From positions 1-49,857 of the forward strand of contig JARQWU010000045.1 of assembly GCA_040182905.1 (NCBI GenBank): DNA of 49,857 bases, in the 5' to 3' direction. Origin of the DNA: Barthelona sp. PAP020. Lineage: Eukaryota > Metamonada: BaSk clade. The position numbers were made by a program, and so were the translations under genes. The notes beneath the pieces are model-generated. The model saw only the letters and a program-made list of their open reading frames with translations, did not search any database and was not told the origin of the DNA. Shown piece by piece: positions 10,152 to 19,101 of the stretch (position 1 is the first letter of the stretch; each line of letters opens with the position of its first letter).

Positions 10152-10838
10152 TTATCGTTTCTTTCTCTGAGAGGATTTAGATTTAGCAGCTTTCTTTGTG
10201 ACGTTTGCAGTTTTTGACACTTTCGGAACCTCTTCATCATCCGCAATTAAGCCGGGTGCCCAATCGTTCAAACTCTGCACATCATTAACCTGCTCATTCA
10301 ATTCTCTTTGCTTTTTTATTCTTCGGTTGGTTTCAAGTAAAGTTGTTGGCAGTTCTTGAATTTTTTCGTTCTTTATTTTGTTGCCATTCTCTTGTGGTAT
10401 CATGAACAGCAATTTATCAGGATCTGTGTTGTCTCTTGTCGGTGACTTAGTTCTGATTTTTCTCCCCATTGAAGTTTCCAGTGAATATTTTGTAGACAAA
10501 GGTGCAGTTCCATGCTTTTTCTTTCCAAAACCATAAAGCCATTCATCCTCAGACCTTTTTTCCTGTAGATGCACTTTTTCGGGTCTTTTTTCTGAAGGAA
10601 TACTGGGTTCTCCAACAATCTTCTTTCCAGTCGCTTTTTCTGGCGCTGGTTTCGCTGTGTTAACCTTTTTCACATAAGGTTTAAACTCTTTTTGCTCATA
10701 CACTGGTGGTGCAATATGTTTTCTCTGTTTTAAAATATGAATATCATCTATTTGTTGGCTTTCAGGAGGTGAAATACGCTTCTTCGATTGAAACTTGAAT
10801 GAAGGTTTGCTTCCCTCAATGTCACCTATCTTGTTCAT
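10152..10838 (-). CDS. Unknown basic protein, 228 aa
   Basis: ORF from ATG 10838 to TAG 10152. Not recognised. The protein is Lys/Arg-rich throughout and ends in a strongly basic tail (KKAAKSKSSQRKKR) that could act as a nuclear or nucleolar localisation signal. One motif stands out, EDEWLYGFGKKKHG near residue 100. Most of the rest looks disordered. Position in a tight same-strand run with an RNA helicase and an Sm protein hints at RNA-related function, but that is only context. Confidence 0.7.
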   Translation of the reverse strand: MNKIGDIEGSKPSFKFQSKKRISPPESQQIDDIHILKQRKHIAPPVYEQKEFKPYVKKVNTAKPAPEKATGKKIVGEPSIPSEKRPEKVHLQEKRSEDEWLYGFGKKKHGTAPLSTKYSLETSMGRKIRTKSPTRDNTDPDKLLFMIPQENGNKIKNEKIQELPTTLLETNRRIKKQRELNEQVNDVQSLNDWAPGLIADDEEVPKVSKTANVTKKAAKSKSSQRKKR

Positions 10839-11004
10839 TCGTTCAAAGGGAAAAATTATTCTTTTTTCCTTTCAAATAAAAAACATGAAAATCATATCAT
10901 TTATAATAAAATAAAACAATAAAAGACTATAAAAGACTAATAATATCTACAATGAAAAGTAAAGAAAAAAAAAAGCCATATTTGAACATCAATTACAACA
11001 AACG

Positions 11005-12585
11005 CTAATTAAAATAATCACTTAAACTCACAACGAATATTTCCTCACTCTTTGAGGGCGTGCTTTCTAATTCAACATTTGTTGCCCACCAAAAACCATT
11101 CACTCTGGAATCTAAAGTGCCTTTTACAATGGAGCCAATTTTACAAATTGAATTTCTGGAAACTTCGATAGAAACCACGGGAAACGTCTCTAAATCATTG
11201 GCGAATTCTTTGTCTAAAAGAATAAAAGAATACATTCTTCCTGTGGGGTTCTTAAAGTGTGCAATGATTGTTCCTTTTACCAAATTACCTTGTAAAGATT
11301 GAACAACACGTGGTTTATGTGCTTGAGCTTTTCCAACATTAGACCAATGAGCCGTAAATGAGACAACATCTCCTCTTCGAAATGACTGATGAGAAGATGA
11401 TTGAATATTTGCACTAAACCACACTTCCATTCCACAACTTAATTTCAAGAATCCAAAATTATTGTTGACAACATTGTAAACAAATCCTGTGTATAATTCA
11501 CCTGCTTGAAATAAATCCGACGTTTGTGGCGGTAATTCACTGAGTTCAATATCAACAGCTTCAGGACCAATATCAATATCATAACTGGCATGGAATGTAA
11601 CTCTGCTGCCAATCAAATATCTGCAATCTTGAGATCCTTTATTGTATCTTTTCTTTTTCATCAATGATCTAGGACCCAATTTAGAAACATAACCCTGATT
11701 TGTGACTTCAACATCCACCTTAAAATTTTCTAACTTGAATATGAAAACTGAATCATCTTCATCAGTGACAATAAATCCAACTAACAATTCAGAAAGATGG
11801 ATAAAGTGTTTGATGACTCCAGTTAATTTTGGCAAAACACTCATTTGAGATGAAGCAATAGAGGAGATAGAAGTGGTTGATAGCAACGATTTTGTACTGT
11901 TTGAACTTTGACTTTGAATATCTGTAGTGTTAGATTTAACGTTTCGGCTTATATTTTGCATAGATGTTGAAGCATCAGAAAGTACAGGCATTGAACTAAA
12001 CCCGACGGTTTGTGGTTCATCCTTCTTCGAAGTTGAAGACATCAAATTTGGCTGTGAAAAATTCAAATTATAGTTATAAAAACCACCAACAGGTGCACTT
12101 GCAGGAAATGTTTGCTTTAACTCTGCATGCAAAGCACTAATGGGTTCATCATCAAAAGAAGTATCAACAACTAATTGCTCATATGAAGGTGAATTGAAAC
12201 TATTAAACATATCATTTTCAGTTGAAAAGGGGAAATCTTCTTCAATGTTGAAGTGACCATTGTCCAAAGAAAAAGGTAATTCTTTTTCCAATGAAATCCC
12301 ATTTTCAATATCCTCCGTTGGAAACATAGGATAAGATGATGTTATTGAAAAAGATTGTTCAATTTCATCAACTAAAGCACTGGGTATTTCTTCATGTGAT
12401 TGATGAGTTAAAGACAGTAAATCATTTTTGAATTTTAATATCTCCCTATTATCTAGATATTTGCTCAATTCACTTGTAGGCATTTGGACTAAATAAAATA
12501 AATTATTGATTTGAGCGTTGAAATGTGGAATCAATTTAGAATACCCATGTTGACGACACCATGAGACTGCATCATTTCCAACCAT
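11005..12585 (-). CDS. Protein with SAM-like N-terminus and cold-shock-like (OB) repeats
   Basis: 526-aa ORF starting at ATG 12585. Residues about 5-58 (DAVSWCRQHGYSKLIPHF...) have the spacing of a SAM-type helical domain. Residues about 60-245 are Ser-rich and probably disordered. From about residue 250 there are at least three degenerate cold-shock/OB-like units, each with a G-x-[IV] start, an aromatic strand and a closing hydrophobic strand: around TGVIKHF, around TGFVYNVVNNNFGFLKLSCG, and around KGTIIAHFKNPTGRMYSFI. The middle unit is the clearest, followed by FRRGDVVSFTAHWSNVGKAQAHKPRVV. An RNA-binding role is inferred from the fold only. It is divergent from Beclin with a 215 bp spacer. 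Confidence 0.7.
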   Translation of the reverse strand: MVGNDAVSWCRQHGYSKLIPHFNAQINNLFYLVQMPTSELSKYLDNREILKFKNDLLSLTHQSHEEIPSALVDEIEQSFSITSSYPMFPTEDIENGISLEKELPFSLDNGHFNIEEDFPFSTENDMFNSFNSPSYEQLVVDTSFDDEPISALHAELKQTFPASAPVGGFYNYNLNFSQPNLMSSTSKKDEPQTVGFSSMPVLSDASTSMQNISRNVKSNTTDIQSQSSNSTKSLLSTTSISSIASSQMSVLPKLTGVIKHFIHLSELLVGFIVTDEDDSVFIFKLENFKVDVEVTNQGYVSKLGPRSLMKKKRYNKGSQDCRYLIGSRVTFHASYDIDIGPEAVDIELSELPPQTSDLFQAGELYTGFVYNVVNNNFGFLKLSCGMEVWFSANIQSSSHQSFRRGDVVSFTAHWSNVGKAQAHKPRVVQSLQGNLVKGTIIAHFKNPTGRMYSFILLDKEFANDLETFPVVSIEVSRNSICKIGSIVKGTLDSRVNGFWWATNVELESTPSKSEEIFVVSLSDYFN

Positions 12586-12796
12586 TTTTTAAAAATTTCC
12601 AAAAATAATGAATGAAAGGGTATTTTTAAAAAAGAATAAAAGATAGAACTTTTTTTTTTTACAAAGAATTCTTTTTCATTTGAATAAATCATTGTTTCTC
12701 AAGTTTGTTTGTGTAAAATAAAGAAAAATGAAGTGGTTTTTTTTCGAACAATTTTCTGTTTGAACAAAAAAATTTTTTTTAAAGACTATCAAATTA

Positions 12797-12817
12797 ATGC
12801 ATGAATTATTCATGTAG
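12797..12817 (+). other. Possible upstream ORF overlapping the Beclin start
   Basis: ATG 12797 opens a six-codon frame ending at TAG 12815-12817, out of frame with and overlapping the Beclin ATG at 12801. If it lies within the mRNA it would compete for initiation. The transcript start is unknown. Confidence 0.3.
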
Positions 12818-13895
12818 TATATGTCATTTACCATTGAATATAATCAATGAAGATGAAATGATTGAAATGAGAGAAATGAAAGAAATTTTGGACACATTTG
12901 TTCAAGAATGGTCTGATGAATTAGATATAAATCCAATTATATGTGAAAAGTGTTTTCAGAATTTAATTGGGAAAATTGAAAATGAATGTCAAGAGATTGA
13001 AAATGAAATTGGTTTATTAGAAAGTTCAAAAAAAACTGCCATTAATTATATAAATGCAAACAGTACTGAAAGGGAAAATAGTACTGAGGAAATAAAGAAA
13101 GAATTGGATTTACTGTTTGAAGAAGAAAACAAGCTATTGGAAGAAAACCAAAGATTAAAGCAAGAAAAGATCAAACAACAAGAAAATTTGAAAGATTTGT
13201 TGCTTTTAAATTCCATATTTGAGGACAACTTAGAAAAATATTGGAAGAATTTATCAAGTTATGAAGATACTGTTTTTGACTTGATTCAAGAAAATCAAGC
13301 CAAATCAAGAGAATATGAACAATTAAATATTCAAATTGAAAATTTAAAAGCTACCGATCCTTTGAAAGACGTTTTCAATATCAATTATTCAAATGCTACA
13401 ATCATTGGTATTCCATTCAATGAAAAGGCGAATTGGGATGAAATAAATGCTGCTTGGGGACATATTTGTTTATTAATGGAAAGAATCAGATTAGAATCAG
13501 GGTTTAATTGGACAAATATTGAAATCATTCCTAGAGGCTCATATTCTATTATTACTTTGTTTCAAAAATTTAATGTAAATAAAAAACAGGAGGATTTTCC
13601 ATTGTTTGGGCAAAAATGGGGCTTTTTTGGCAACAACGAACGAAATCGTTATTTGAGAGCTCAGGAATTGTTTATTACGGTCTTTAATGATTTGGCTTCT
13701 TTTGTCATGGCAAACGCTTCTTTAAAAACAGAATCAAATTGTTCTTTACAACTGCCGAAAAGAATAGATGGAGATGGTAATATTGGTGGTGTTCCTTTGC
13801 AACATAAAAACATTGGTGATGAATGTTTAGCCTTCTATTATCTCTTGGAAGATTTGCAGTTCTTAATTACAGTGTTACAAAACACTCAAGTATGA
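12801..13895 (+). CDS. BECN1: Beclin-1 / ATG6 (Vps30), autophagy PI3-kinase complex subunit
   Basis: Subunit of the class III PI3-kinase (Vps34) complex needed for autophagosome nucleation and endosomal sorting. The 364-aa protein has an N-terminal CxxC (C5, C8) and a second CxxC (C48, C51), a long coiled coil at about residues 55-190, and the evolutionarily conserved domain from about 200 to the end. The diagnostic segment is GIPFNEKANWDEINAAWGH, then PRGSYSII and the closing FLITVLQN. It is shorter than animal Beclin (about 450 aa): the coiled coil begins soon after the second CxxC and there is no recognisable BH3 segment. The frame upstream of ATG 12801 is closed by TAA at 12795-12797. Confidence 0.92.
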   Translation: MNYSCSICHLPLNIINEDEMIEMREMKEILDTFVQEWSDELDINPIICEKCFQNLIGKIENECQEIENEIGLLESSKKTAINYINANSTERENSTEEIKKELDLLFEEENKLLEENQRLKQEKIKQQENLKDLLLLNSIFEDNLEKYWKNLSSYEDTVFDLIQENQAKSREYEQLNIQIENLKATDPLKDVFNINYSNATIIGIPFNEKANWDEINAAWGHICLLMERIRLESGFNWTNIEIIPRGSYSIITLFQKFNVNKKQEDFPLFGQKWGFFGNNERNRYLRAQELFITVFNDLASFVMANASLKTESNCSLQLPKRIDGDGNIGGVPLQHKNIGDECLAFYYLLEDLQFLITVLQNTQV

Positions 13896-14050
13896 AGAAT
13901 TTTTATGTATTGTAAATTTTTGTTTTATTTTTCAAGTTTGATACCATCCTTATTCTCTTTGGTTTTATCAAAAAATATTTATAAAAAAAAACTATCCATG
14001 ATGAAAAAAGAAAAGTACTGGTTCAAATTTCATTCACTTTTTTTTCCAAA

Positions 14051-14568
14051 ATGAAAAATCAATTACGTATCAACAAAGAAATTCAGGGTTTACATGAAAT
14101 GAATGCTAACCCTATTGATGGTATTAAAGGAAGAGTAGTTGGTGATGATATTAATCACCTTGAAGCTATTATCAAAGGACCTGTATTCATTTACTTGTAC
14201 AATATTCTAATTTTTAGCCTGAAACTCCTTATGAAAGCGGAGTGTTTTTAATTGATATCACTATTCCTGAAAGGTTTCCTTTTGATATGCCTACATTTAC
14301 TATGGTAACCCCATGTTACCATCCTAATATCAGTCATAGGGGTGAAATTTGTTTGGATTCGATTAAAGAAAATTGGAAACCTCAAAATCGTATCACTTAT
14401 TGTTTGATTACAATTCAACAATTATTAGCATCTCCTAATCATGAACATTATTTGAATCAAGAAGCTGCCACTCTCCTTTCTGGCAATTCACAAAATTTTG
14501 ACTCTGAAGTCAGGTGTCGAGTTCAATCTCATTCCACTGTAATTAATTTTGATGATTGGAATGCTTGA
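14051..14568 (+). CDS. Ubiquitin-conjugating enzyme E2 (UBE2T-like class I), two exons
   Basis: E2 carrying ubiquitin, or a ubiquitin-like protein, as a thioester. Exons are 14051..14182 and 14218..14568, joined in phase 0 across a 35-nt intron to give 160 aa. The junction restores the classic GPPETPYESGVF. Downstream are YHPNIS, then GEICLD with the catalytic Cys89, the WKPQNRI loop and LLASPN. In place of the usual second proline of PNP the sequence reads PNHEHYLN. Overall pattern and length are closest to UBE2T/UBC-type class I enzymes, but the exact orthologue is uncertain. Read without the intron, the downstream part would look like a separate 108-aa ORF, which it is not. Confidence 0.9.
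14183..14217 (+). other. Intron of the E2 gene, 35 nt
   Basis: Donor GTATTC, end TTCTAATTTTTAG. Phase 0, located inside the conserved GPP motif of the E2 fold, so the splice is strongly constrained by protein homology. Confidence 0.9.
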
Positions 14569-14711
14569 AATTAATTTCATCTCTTATTGTAAATTAAAGA
14601 ACCACATTTTTGTTTATTTTTCCAAACTCTTCTTCTGTGATATTTTTGTGTAATTCAAATATGATGAACATTTATTCCAAAAAAAAAAAGTGTTCGTAGC
14701 AAAGCGGACGG

Positions 14712-14738
14712 ATTTCACGTAAAAGACAATATAAATGT
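14712..14738 (+). repeat. Left inverted terminal segment of the YR retroelement
   Basis: Three blocks, ATTTCAC, GACAAT and ATAAATGT, occur in this order. Their reverse complements occur in mirrored order at 18851-18877. Spacing differs by a few bases, so the repeat is imperfect. Confidence 0.45.
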
Positions 14739-14771
14739 GTTTAAGGTTTCTTCTTGCAATTTCTGATATTA

Positions 14772-14936
14772 ATGGATATCAAAATTGAAAGTGAAATAAC
14801 AACAAAGAATCAAATGATTCAGGGTAATAAGGATGCAAGTGTGCATAGTAGGTTAGCAAGGAATTACATGGTTTCATCAAGGAAACCCAGAGAAGAACAA
14901 TCAAAATTTATTGGCAAGAAGGGAAAAGATTATTAA
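14772..14936 (+). CDS. Small basic ORF in the retroelement leader (54 aa)
   Basis: ATG 14772 to TAA 14936, 54 residues, basic and hydrophilic (begins MDIKIESEITTKNQ). It lies between the left terminus and the main ORF, in a different frame. It could be a small Gag-like or leader product, or chance. No family recognised. Confidence 0.25.
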   Translation: MDIKIESEITTKNQMIQGNKDASVHSRLARNYMVSSRKPREEQSKFIGKKGKDY

Positions 14937-14982
14937 ACTTTTATTTAGATAATCGCCCCATCCACACCTAAAGTATTTCAAA

Positions 14983-17900
14983 ATGGTTATGGAAAAAGAA
15001 ATCGTGGATGACGCCGAAGCAATGGATGAAAGGGTTAATTTATGCACAGAAAACCTAGCTATTCTCCAGGCAAAACTTAGCATGATGACTGAAAACTTTG
15101 AGTCACTTGCTGGAGGGAAAAAGGATAGCAAGAGATCTAAACCCAAGGATGAATACACGGGAGAAAGGGTTCTCAAAAAAATGTTTGACCACCAACAATG
15201 GTTAGAGGAGATTTTCGGTGAAATCTCTTTTAAAGAAACATGTTCTGGACGTTTCAATCATAAAAAACTTCAGTTCATGATCCCAATCGCTCTGTTCATG
15301 GGAGACATGTTCAGAGCATTAAATTTAAAAGATTTTGATCTCTCTCCTGCACTTGAAGACATCAAAATTGTCTTAAAAAAATTCTTAAGAAGTGAGTGGT
15401 GGGAAAGTTCAATCAAACATCAATTGATGAATTTAAGTTGCATACATCAATTGTTTTGGGAATATAGGGAACCAAAAGAACGGTTCAAAAACAAGAAGAA
15501 GAATAAATTCAGGTCAATAGAAGAAAGAATTGACAAAAAAATTGACCAATTACTGTTAAAAAAGGAGCAGGTGGTAGTCCAAAATGAGACTATGAAAACT
15601 TTAAAAAAGGATTTAAAGAAAATTAAGCCACCAGAACGCTCAGAAAAAGAAGAAAAAATTTTTACAGAAGAGGTTCAAAATCCTCCAAATTTTATTTTAA
15701 AGAGGGATTCCATTCAAATAGTTCCAAATTCTAATTGTGATGGAAACTGGAATCCTGATGAATTCATAAAGTTAACAAAAGCGTTGCATTACACAAAGGA
15801 ACAGCAAGCTTTTATAAAAGAAATTGTTACTGGTGCTCCAACATTAGTTGATCCGGAACTCACAGGTTCAAATGAAGTGGATCACTGGGCTGGGAGTCAG
15901 ATAAATAAAGTATTAGAAAAATGGACAGAAGGCAATAATAATGTGTTAAAAGAATACAATGGTCCAATCATAAAAAATGCAGCTTTAGGCGCTGTACCTA
16001 AATCAGATGGAACAATAAGACCCATTCTGGATTGCACGCCTATGAACTCGGTCAGCATGTTGTGGCCACACGAGTTAAACTGTTATAGGTATTTTCCTTT
16101 AATACCTAAATTCGCTGCAGTACTGGACATAAAAGATGGGTATACTCACATACCTTTAAGTGAAGATTGGCTACCAATGACGGTAGTAGAAGTGGAAACA
16201 AAGAAGTATGCAGCCCAAAGATTACCTTTTGGGTCTGCTGTTTCTGCACAATTATTTTCAATGGCCCTACAAGTTCCCGTTGATGCTGCTAGAGCAAATG
16301 GAGTATTCGTCTTGCAATACGTTGACGATCTGCTCATCGGCGGAGATACTTTAGAAGAATGCAAAAAGAATACAAAAATCATGATGAATTTGCTAAAACA
16401 GGTGGGGTTTAAAGTTAAAGAATCAAAGATCCAGAAGCCATGCACTGAAGTAGAATATCTTGGCTTCAAGATTAATACCAAAGAAAGGGTAATTAGCTTA
16501 CCAAAGGAAAAAAGAAATGCAATGCTGGATATGCTAAACGGATTAACAATTCAAGGAGCGATCTCGCTCGAAGGAAAACTACAATCAGCCAGCATTGTTT
16601 CACAAAAATACAGAGGAATTGCTTTAGAGTTAGGAAACGTTATTCACTACAAGAAACATTATTTTGGTGCAAAAGACTTGAAAGAATTAATTACAAAATA
16701 TGGACACTTAAAAATTGAAATTACTGAAAATCTGAAGGATAAAATTGAAAAGTTGCTTAGCATAGAGTTAAAGGGAGAATTATGTCCCAGAGTTGTGACA
16801 GGAATAATCGCTACAGATGCTTCGTTGAAAGGAATAGGTTGGGTTTTGGAACAAAAAGACCAAAGCAGACCATTAATGCATAAACAAGAGGTTTCCAGTG
16901 GAGAAACAAACATCGCAGTTATTGAATTAGAAGCGCTATGGCAAGCATTATTAAAGATGAAGAAGCAAGCTAAGGACGCGTGCTGGGTATGGTTGATTGA
17001 CAACCAAAACGCCTTAGCAGCATTTAGAAAACAGAAAAGTTCGAGTATGAAGCTATCTACGTTATCGAAGAAAATATGGGAATTGATTGAATCACTGAAT
17101 TGTCAAGTGATTCCATTTTGGATACCAACAAAAAAGAATACAATAGCAGATATGCTTTCCCGAGGGAAAACAATGAAGATTTCGAAAGGAGTCGTGTTTA
17201 CAGACATATCGTTATGTCCAGAAGAATTCAAAATACCGTCATACATGTATCCTTCATACACAGCATTGAGAATGTGTCCTCGAGTGAAGAATAGAACAGG
17301 AAAAAACTTACAAGGAAAATCAAGGTCAATAAGAAGAATTTTAGATAGAACAAGAATAAGAACTGGGAAATTCCCAGATGAGATTAAAGAAGATTTATGG
17401 AAAGAAGATTTAAATGAAGAAGAAGAAGAAAATGAAGAATTAGAAAAATTGAAAGATGAGAGAAATATTAAGGATGAAGAGACATTAGATGAAGAATGGG
17501 CCGCAATAGGTTATGATTCAATATTGTTTTACACAGCCGTGCAGAAAATAGGTACAAAGATGTACTACAAAGAAACAGTGGAGAATGTAGTTTTAGATTT
17601 GATTCTTAGAGCTGCAAGGTTTGGCGTTAATGTGGAAGTAAAAGGAATAGAGGCAGAGTCTTACCCTGCCTGGAGATCGTTGGTGAAATTTTGCGATGGA
17701 AACAGAAGTATCCAAATAGAAAGTGGAAAGTTCCAACAATTATTTAATTCACAGACAAACTGTTACGATGATGTAGAGAAAGAATTCACAAGATACAGAT
17801 GGGATGATTCCCTTGTGTGGGAAACCATGAAACTAGGAGTTGCAAAGTCAACATGGGATCAATACGAAGGATATTACACAAGATTCTTGAATTACTGCAA

Positions 17901-18825
17901 GAAAAGAGGAAGGATAGATGACTTGGATAAAATTGATCATGAGCTGGAATCACTGGCACATGAGTTCGTAGACACGGAAGGTTTAAAGAGAAATGATAAC
18001 GGAAACTACAAGATGAAAGCAGAGACGCTTGGTAGAATATATGCAGGAATAGTATACTTTTGGAAAGCCATTGGCTGGAATGCAGGTGGTGGATTTATGA
18101 ATATGAAGAAGATGATGCTAGCCAAGCACAAAAGATTAAGACCCCCGACGGCAGAAGATCACCGACCGAAGACTGCAATAAGAAGAAAGCAGTTGGTAGA
18201 CTTTTGTCGATACATGATAGAAAACAGTAAACAGGATAAAGAAATGATTAACGACATGTTGGATGCAGCATGTACGTTGTATTTCACTTGCTCGAGAAGA
18301 AGTGATTTGGAAAGTGGTTCAATTGAAGTGAAGGTTGGGCCAAAGACAGTTTTAATGTTTATATACTGTAAGAAGGTGAAAAGTATTAAAGAAGTATCCC
18401 TATTTTGGACAGAATTAGAAGGAAAGGGAGGATTCGAAAAGCGATTGTTAGATAGTTATAAAACAAGAATAAGAAGAGGACAGGTAATAAGCCTGACAAA
18501 TAATGTTGAGAAAATTAAAGAAATTAATGAAAATTTATCGAAAGAATTAAAGAAGTTCTGTAAGGAAAGGAACTTCAATTATCCACTGGCTCTTCACTCG
18601 TTTAGAAGAGGAAGGGCCAGGGCTTTGTTCAAGGCTTTAGAAAATGGGGATCGTGCCGGTGATATAGACGTACTGAAACAAATGGGTGGATGGAAGTCTG
18701 TTCAAATGGCCGAGTTGTACGCAGCTCATTCGGTTTACGTGGATTCGATTCAGAATAATTCTGGACAAGAGTGTTCTGAACCATCCACGCAAAACGACTC
18801 AGTTGCAAGTACCCCCAAACTCTAA
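14983..18825 (+). CDS. Retroelement polyprotein: reverse transcriptase - RNase H - tyrosine recombinase (1280 aa)
   Basis: One ORF from ATG 14983 to TAA 18825. Residues 1-240: coiled-coil and helical region, possibly Gag-like. Residues about 300-520: reverse transcriptase with motif A (AVLDIKDGYTHIPL), the QRLPFGSAVSAQLF strand and motif C YVDD at about residues 446-449. Residues about 600-730: RNase H with TDAS (about 610), Glu in AVIELEALWQAL, the LIDNQNAL Asp and the closing NTIADMLSRG that is typical of DIRS-like RNase H. A Glu/Lys-rich linker lies near 800-840. Residues about 930-1265: tyrosine recombinase with catalytic Arg in TCSRRSDL (about 1102), HSFRRG (H-x-x-R, about 1205), GGWKS and the Tyr nucleophile in AELYAAHS (about 1246). 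All catalytic residues I can identify are present. No methyltransferase domain is seen, unlike many DIRS elements. In described DIRS elements the recombinase usually sits in a separate overlapping ORF. Confidence 0.92.
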   Translation: MVMEKEIVDDAEAMDERVNLCTENLAILQAKLSMMTENFESLAGGKKDSKRSKPKDEYTGERVLKKMFDHQQWLEEIFGEISFKETCSGRFNHKKLQFMIPIALFMGDMFRALNLKDFDLSPALEDIKIVLKKFLRSEWWESSIKHQLMNLSCIHQLFWEYREPKERFKNKKKNKFRSIEERIDKKIDQLLLKKEQVVVQNETMKTLKKDLKKIKPPERSEKEEKIFTEEVQNPPNFILKRDSIQIVPNSNCDGNWNPDEFIKLTKALHYTKEQQAFIKEIVTGAPTLVDPELTGSNEVDHWAGSQINKVLEKWTEGNNNVLKEYNGPIIKNAALGAVPKSDGTIRPILDCTPMNSVSMLWPHELNCYRYFPLIPKFAAVLDIKDGYTHIPLSEDWLPMTVVEVETKKYAAQRLPFGSAVSAQLFSMALQVPVDAARANGVFVLQYVDDLLIGGDTLEECKKNTKIMMNLLKQVGFKVKESKIQKPCTEVEYLGFKINTKERVISLPKEKRNAMLDMLNGLTIQGAISLEGKLQSASIVSQKYRGIALELGNVIHYKKHYFGAKDLKELITKYGHLKIEITENLKDKIEKLLSIELKGELCPRVVTGIIATDASLKGIGWVLEQKDQSRPLMHKQEVSSGETNIAVIELEALWQALLKMKKQAKDACWVWLIDNQNALAAFRKQKSSSMKLSTLSKKIWELIESLNCQVIPFWIPTKKNTIADMLSRGKTMKISKGVVFTDISLCPEEFKIPSYMYPSYTALRMCPRVKNRTGKNLQGKSRSIRRILDRTRIRTGKFPDEIKEDLWKEDLNEEEEENEELEKLKDERNIKDEETLDEEWAAIGYDSILFYTAVQKIGTKMYYKETVENVVLDLILRAARFGVNVEVKGIEAESYPAWRSLVKFCDGNRSIQIESGKFQQLFNSQTNCYDDVEKEFTRYRWDDSLVWETMKLGVAKSTWDQYEGYYTRFLNYCKKRGRIDDLDKIDHELESLAHEFVDTEGLKRNDNGNYKMKAETLGRIYAGIVYFWKAIGWNAGGGFMNMKKMMLAKHKRLRPPTAEDHRPKTAIRRKQLVDFCRYMIENSKQDKEMINDMLDAACTLYFTCSRRSDLESGSIEVKVGPKTVLMFIYCKKVKSIKEVSLFWTELEGKGGFEKRLLDSYKTRIRRGQVISLTNNVEKIKEINENLSKELKKFCKERNFNYPLALHSFRRGRARALFKALENGDRAGDIDVLKQMGGWKSVQMAELYAAHSVYVDSIQNNSGQECSEPSTQNDSVASTPKL

Positions 18826-18850
18826 CCGAGAACAATAAAGATCTTCATAA

Positions 18851-18877
18851 ACATTTATTATTATTGTCGTGTGAAAT
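18851..18877 (-). repeat. Right inverted terminal segment of the YR retroelement
   Basis: Reads ACATTTAT, ATTGTC and GTGAAAT on the plus strand, the mirrored complement of 14712-14738. It begins 25 bp after the polyprotein stop. Confidence 0.45.
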
Positions 18878-19023
18878 TTCCCCAACCCCAGTTGGTAAAT
18901 AAATTAAAGCCTTTAATTTTGCCCTTTCGTCTAACATGAAAGCTTTTATAATCATTTTCTGTTTTACAGCATGAATTAAGGTTATTTCCAAAACTCGATC
19001 CTGCTTCCTTGTTTTTTTTTTTG

Positions 19024-19028
19024 AAAAA
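19024..19028 (-). terminator. RNA polymerase III terminator of tRNA-Ala
   Basis: A run of five T on the minus strand begins immediately after the discriminator base of the tRNA. Four or more T is the usual pol III termination signal. Confidence 0.75.
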
Positions 19029-19101
19029 TGGACTATCAGGGCGTCGATCCCCGTGCCTCCCGCATGCTAAGCGGGTGCTCTACCAGGTGAGCTAATAGCC
19101 C
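19029..19101 (-). tRNA. tRNA-Ala (anticodon AGC), intronless
   Basis: On the minus strand the cloverleaf folds fully. The 7-bp acceptor is GGGCTAT/ATAGTCC with one G-T pair. The D stem is GCTC/GAGC. The anticodon stem is CCCGC/GCGGG around loop TTAGCAT, giving anticodon AGC. The T stem is CGGGG/CCCTG with one G-T pair around loop ATCGACG, and the discriminator is A. A at T-loop position 54 also occurs in some eukaryotic alanine tRNAs. No CCA is encoded, as normal for eukaryotes. The retroelement polyprotein ends about 200 bp downstream of its 3' end. Confidence 0.95.

Larger units (their letters stand above)
14712..18877 (+). mobile_element. Tyrosine-recombinase (DIRS/Ngaro-type) retroelement, apparently intact
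   Basis: The span is the minimum between two imperfect inverted terminal segments (14712-14738 and 18851-18877). True ends may lie some tens of bases further out; the G+C-richer stretch starting near 14690 probably belongs to it. Inside are a small basic ORF and one long ORF encoding reverse transcriptase, RNase H and a tyrosine recombinase. That combination defines YR retrotransposons, which integrate as circles by recombination and make no target-site duplication. There is no long terminal repeat and no DDE integrase. The coding region is intact and visibly less AT-biased than surrounding genes, consistent with a recent or still mobile copy. Confidence 0.75.

Noticed and set aside
14020-14051. 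Trichomonad-type initiator (TCAYTW) before start codons
   Set aside because: TCATTT- or TCACTT-like hexamers occur before some genes (E2, GCN1, WD40) but not others (CNOT3, eS28), and are common by chance in this AT-rich DNA.
14242-14568. Separate 108-aa ORF after a 66-aa ORF at 14051
   Set aside because: They are two exons of one E2 gene. Removing a 35-nt GT-AG intron restores the conserved GPPETPYE motif.
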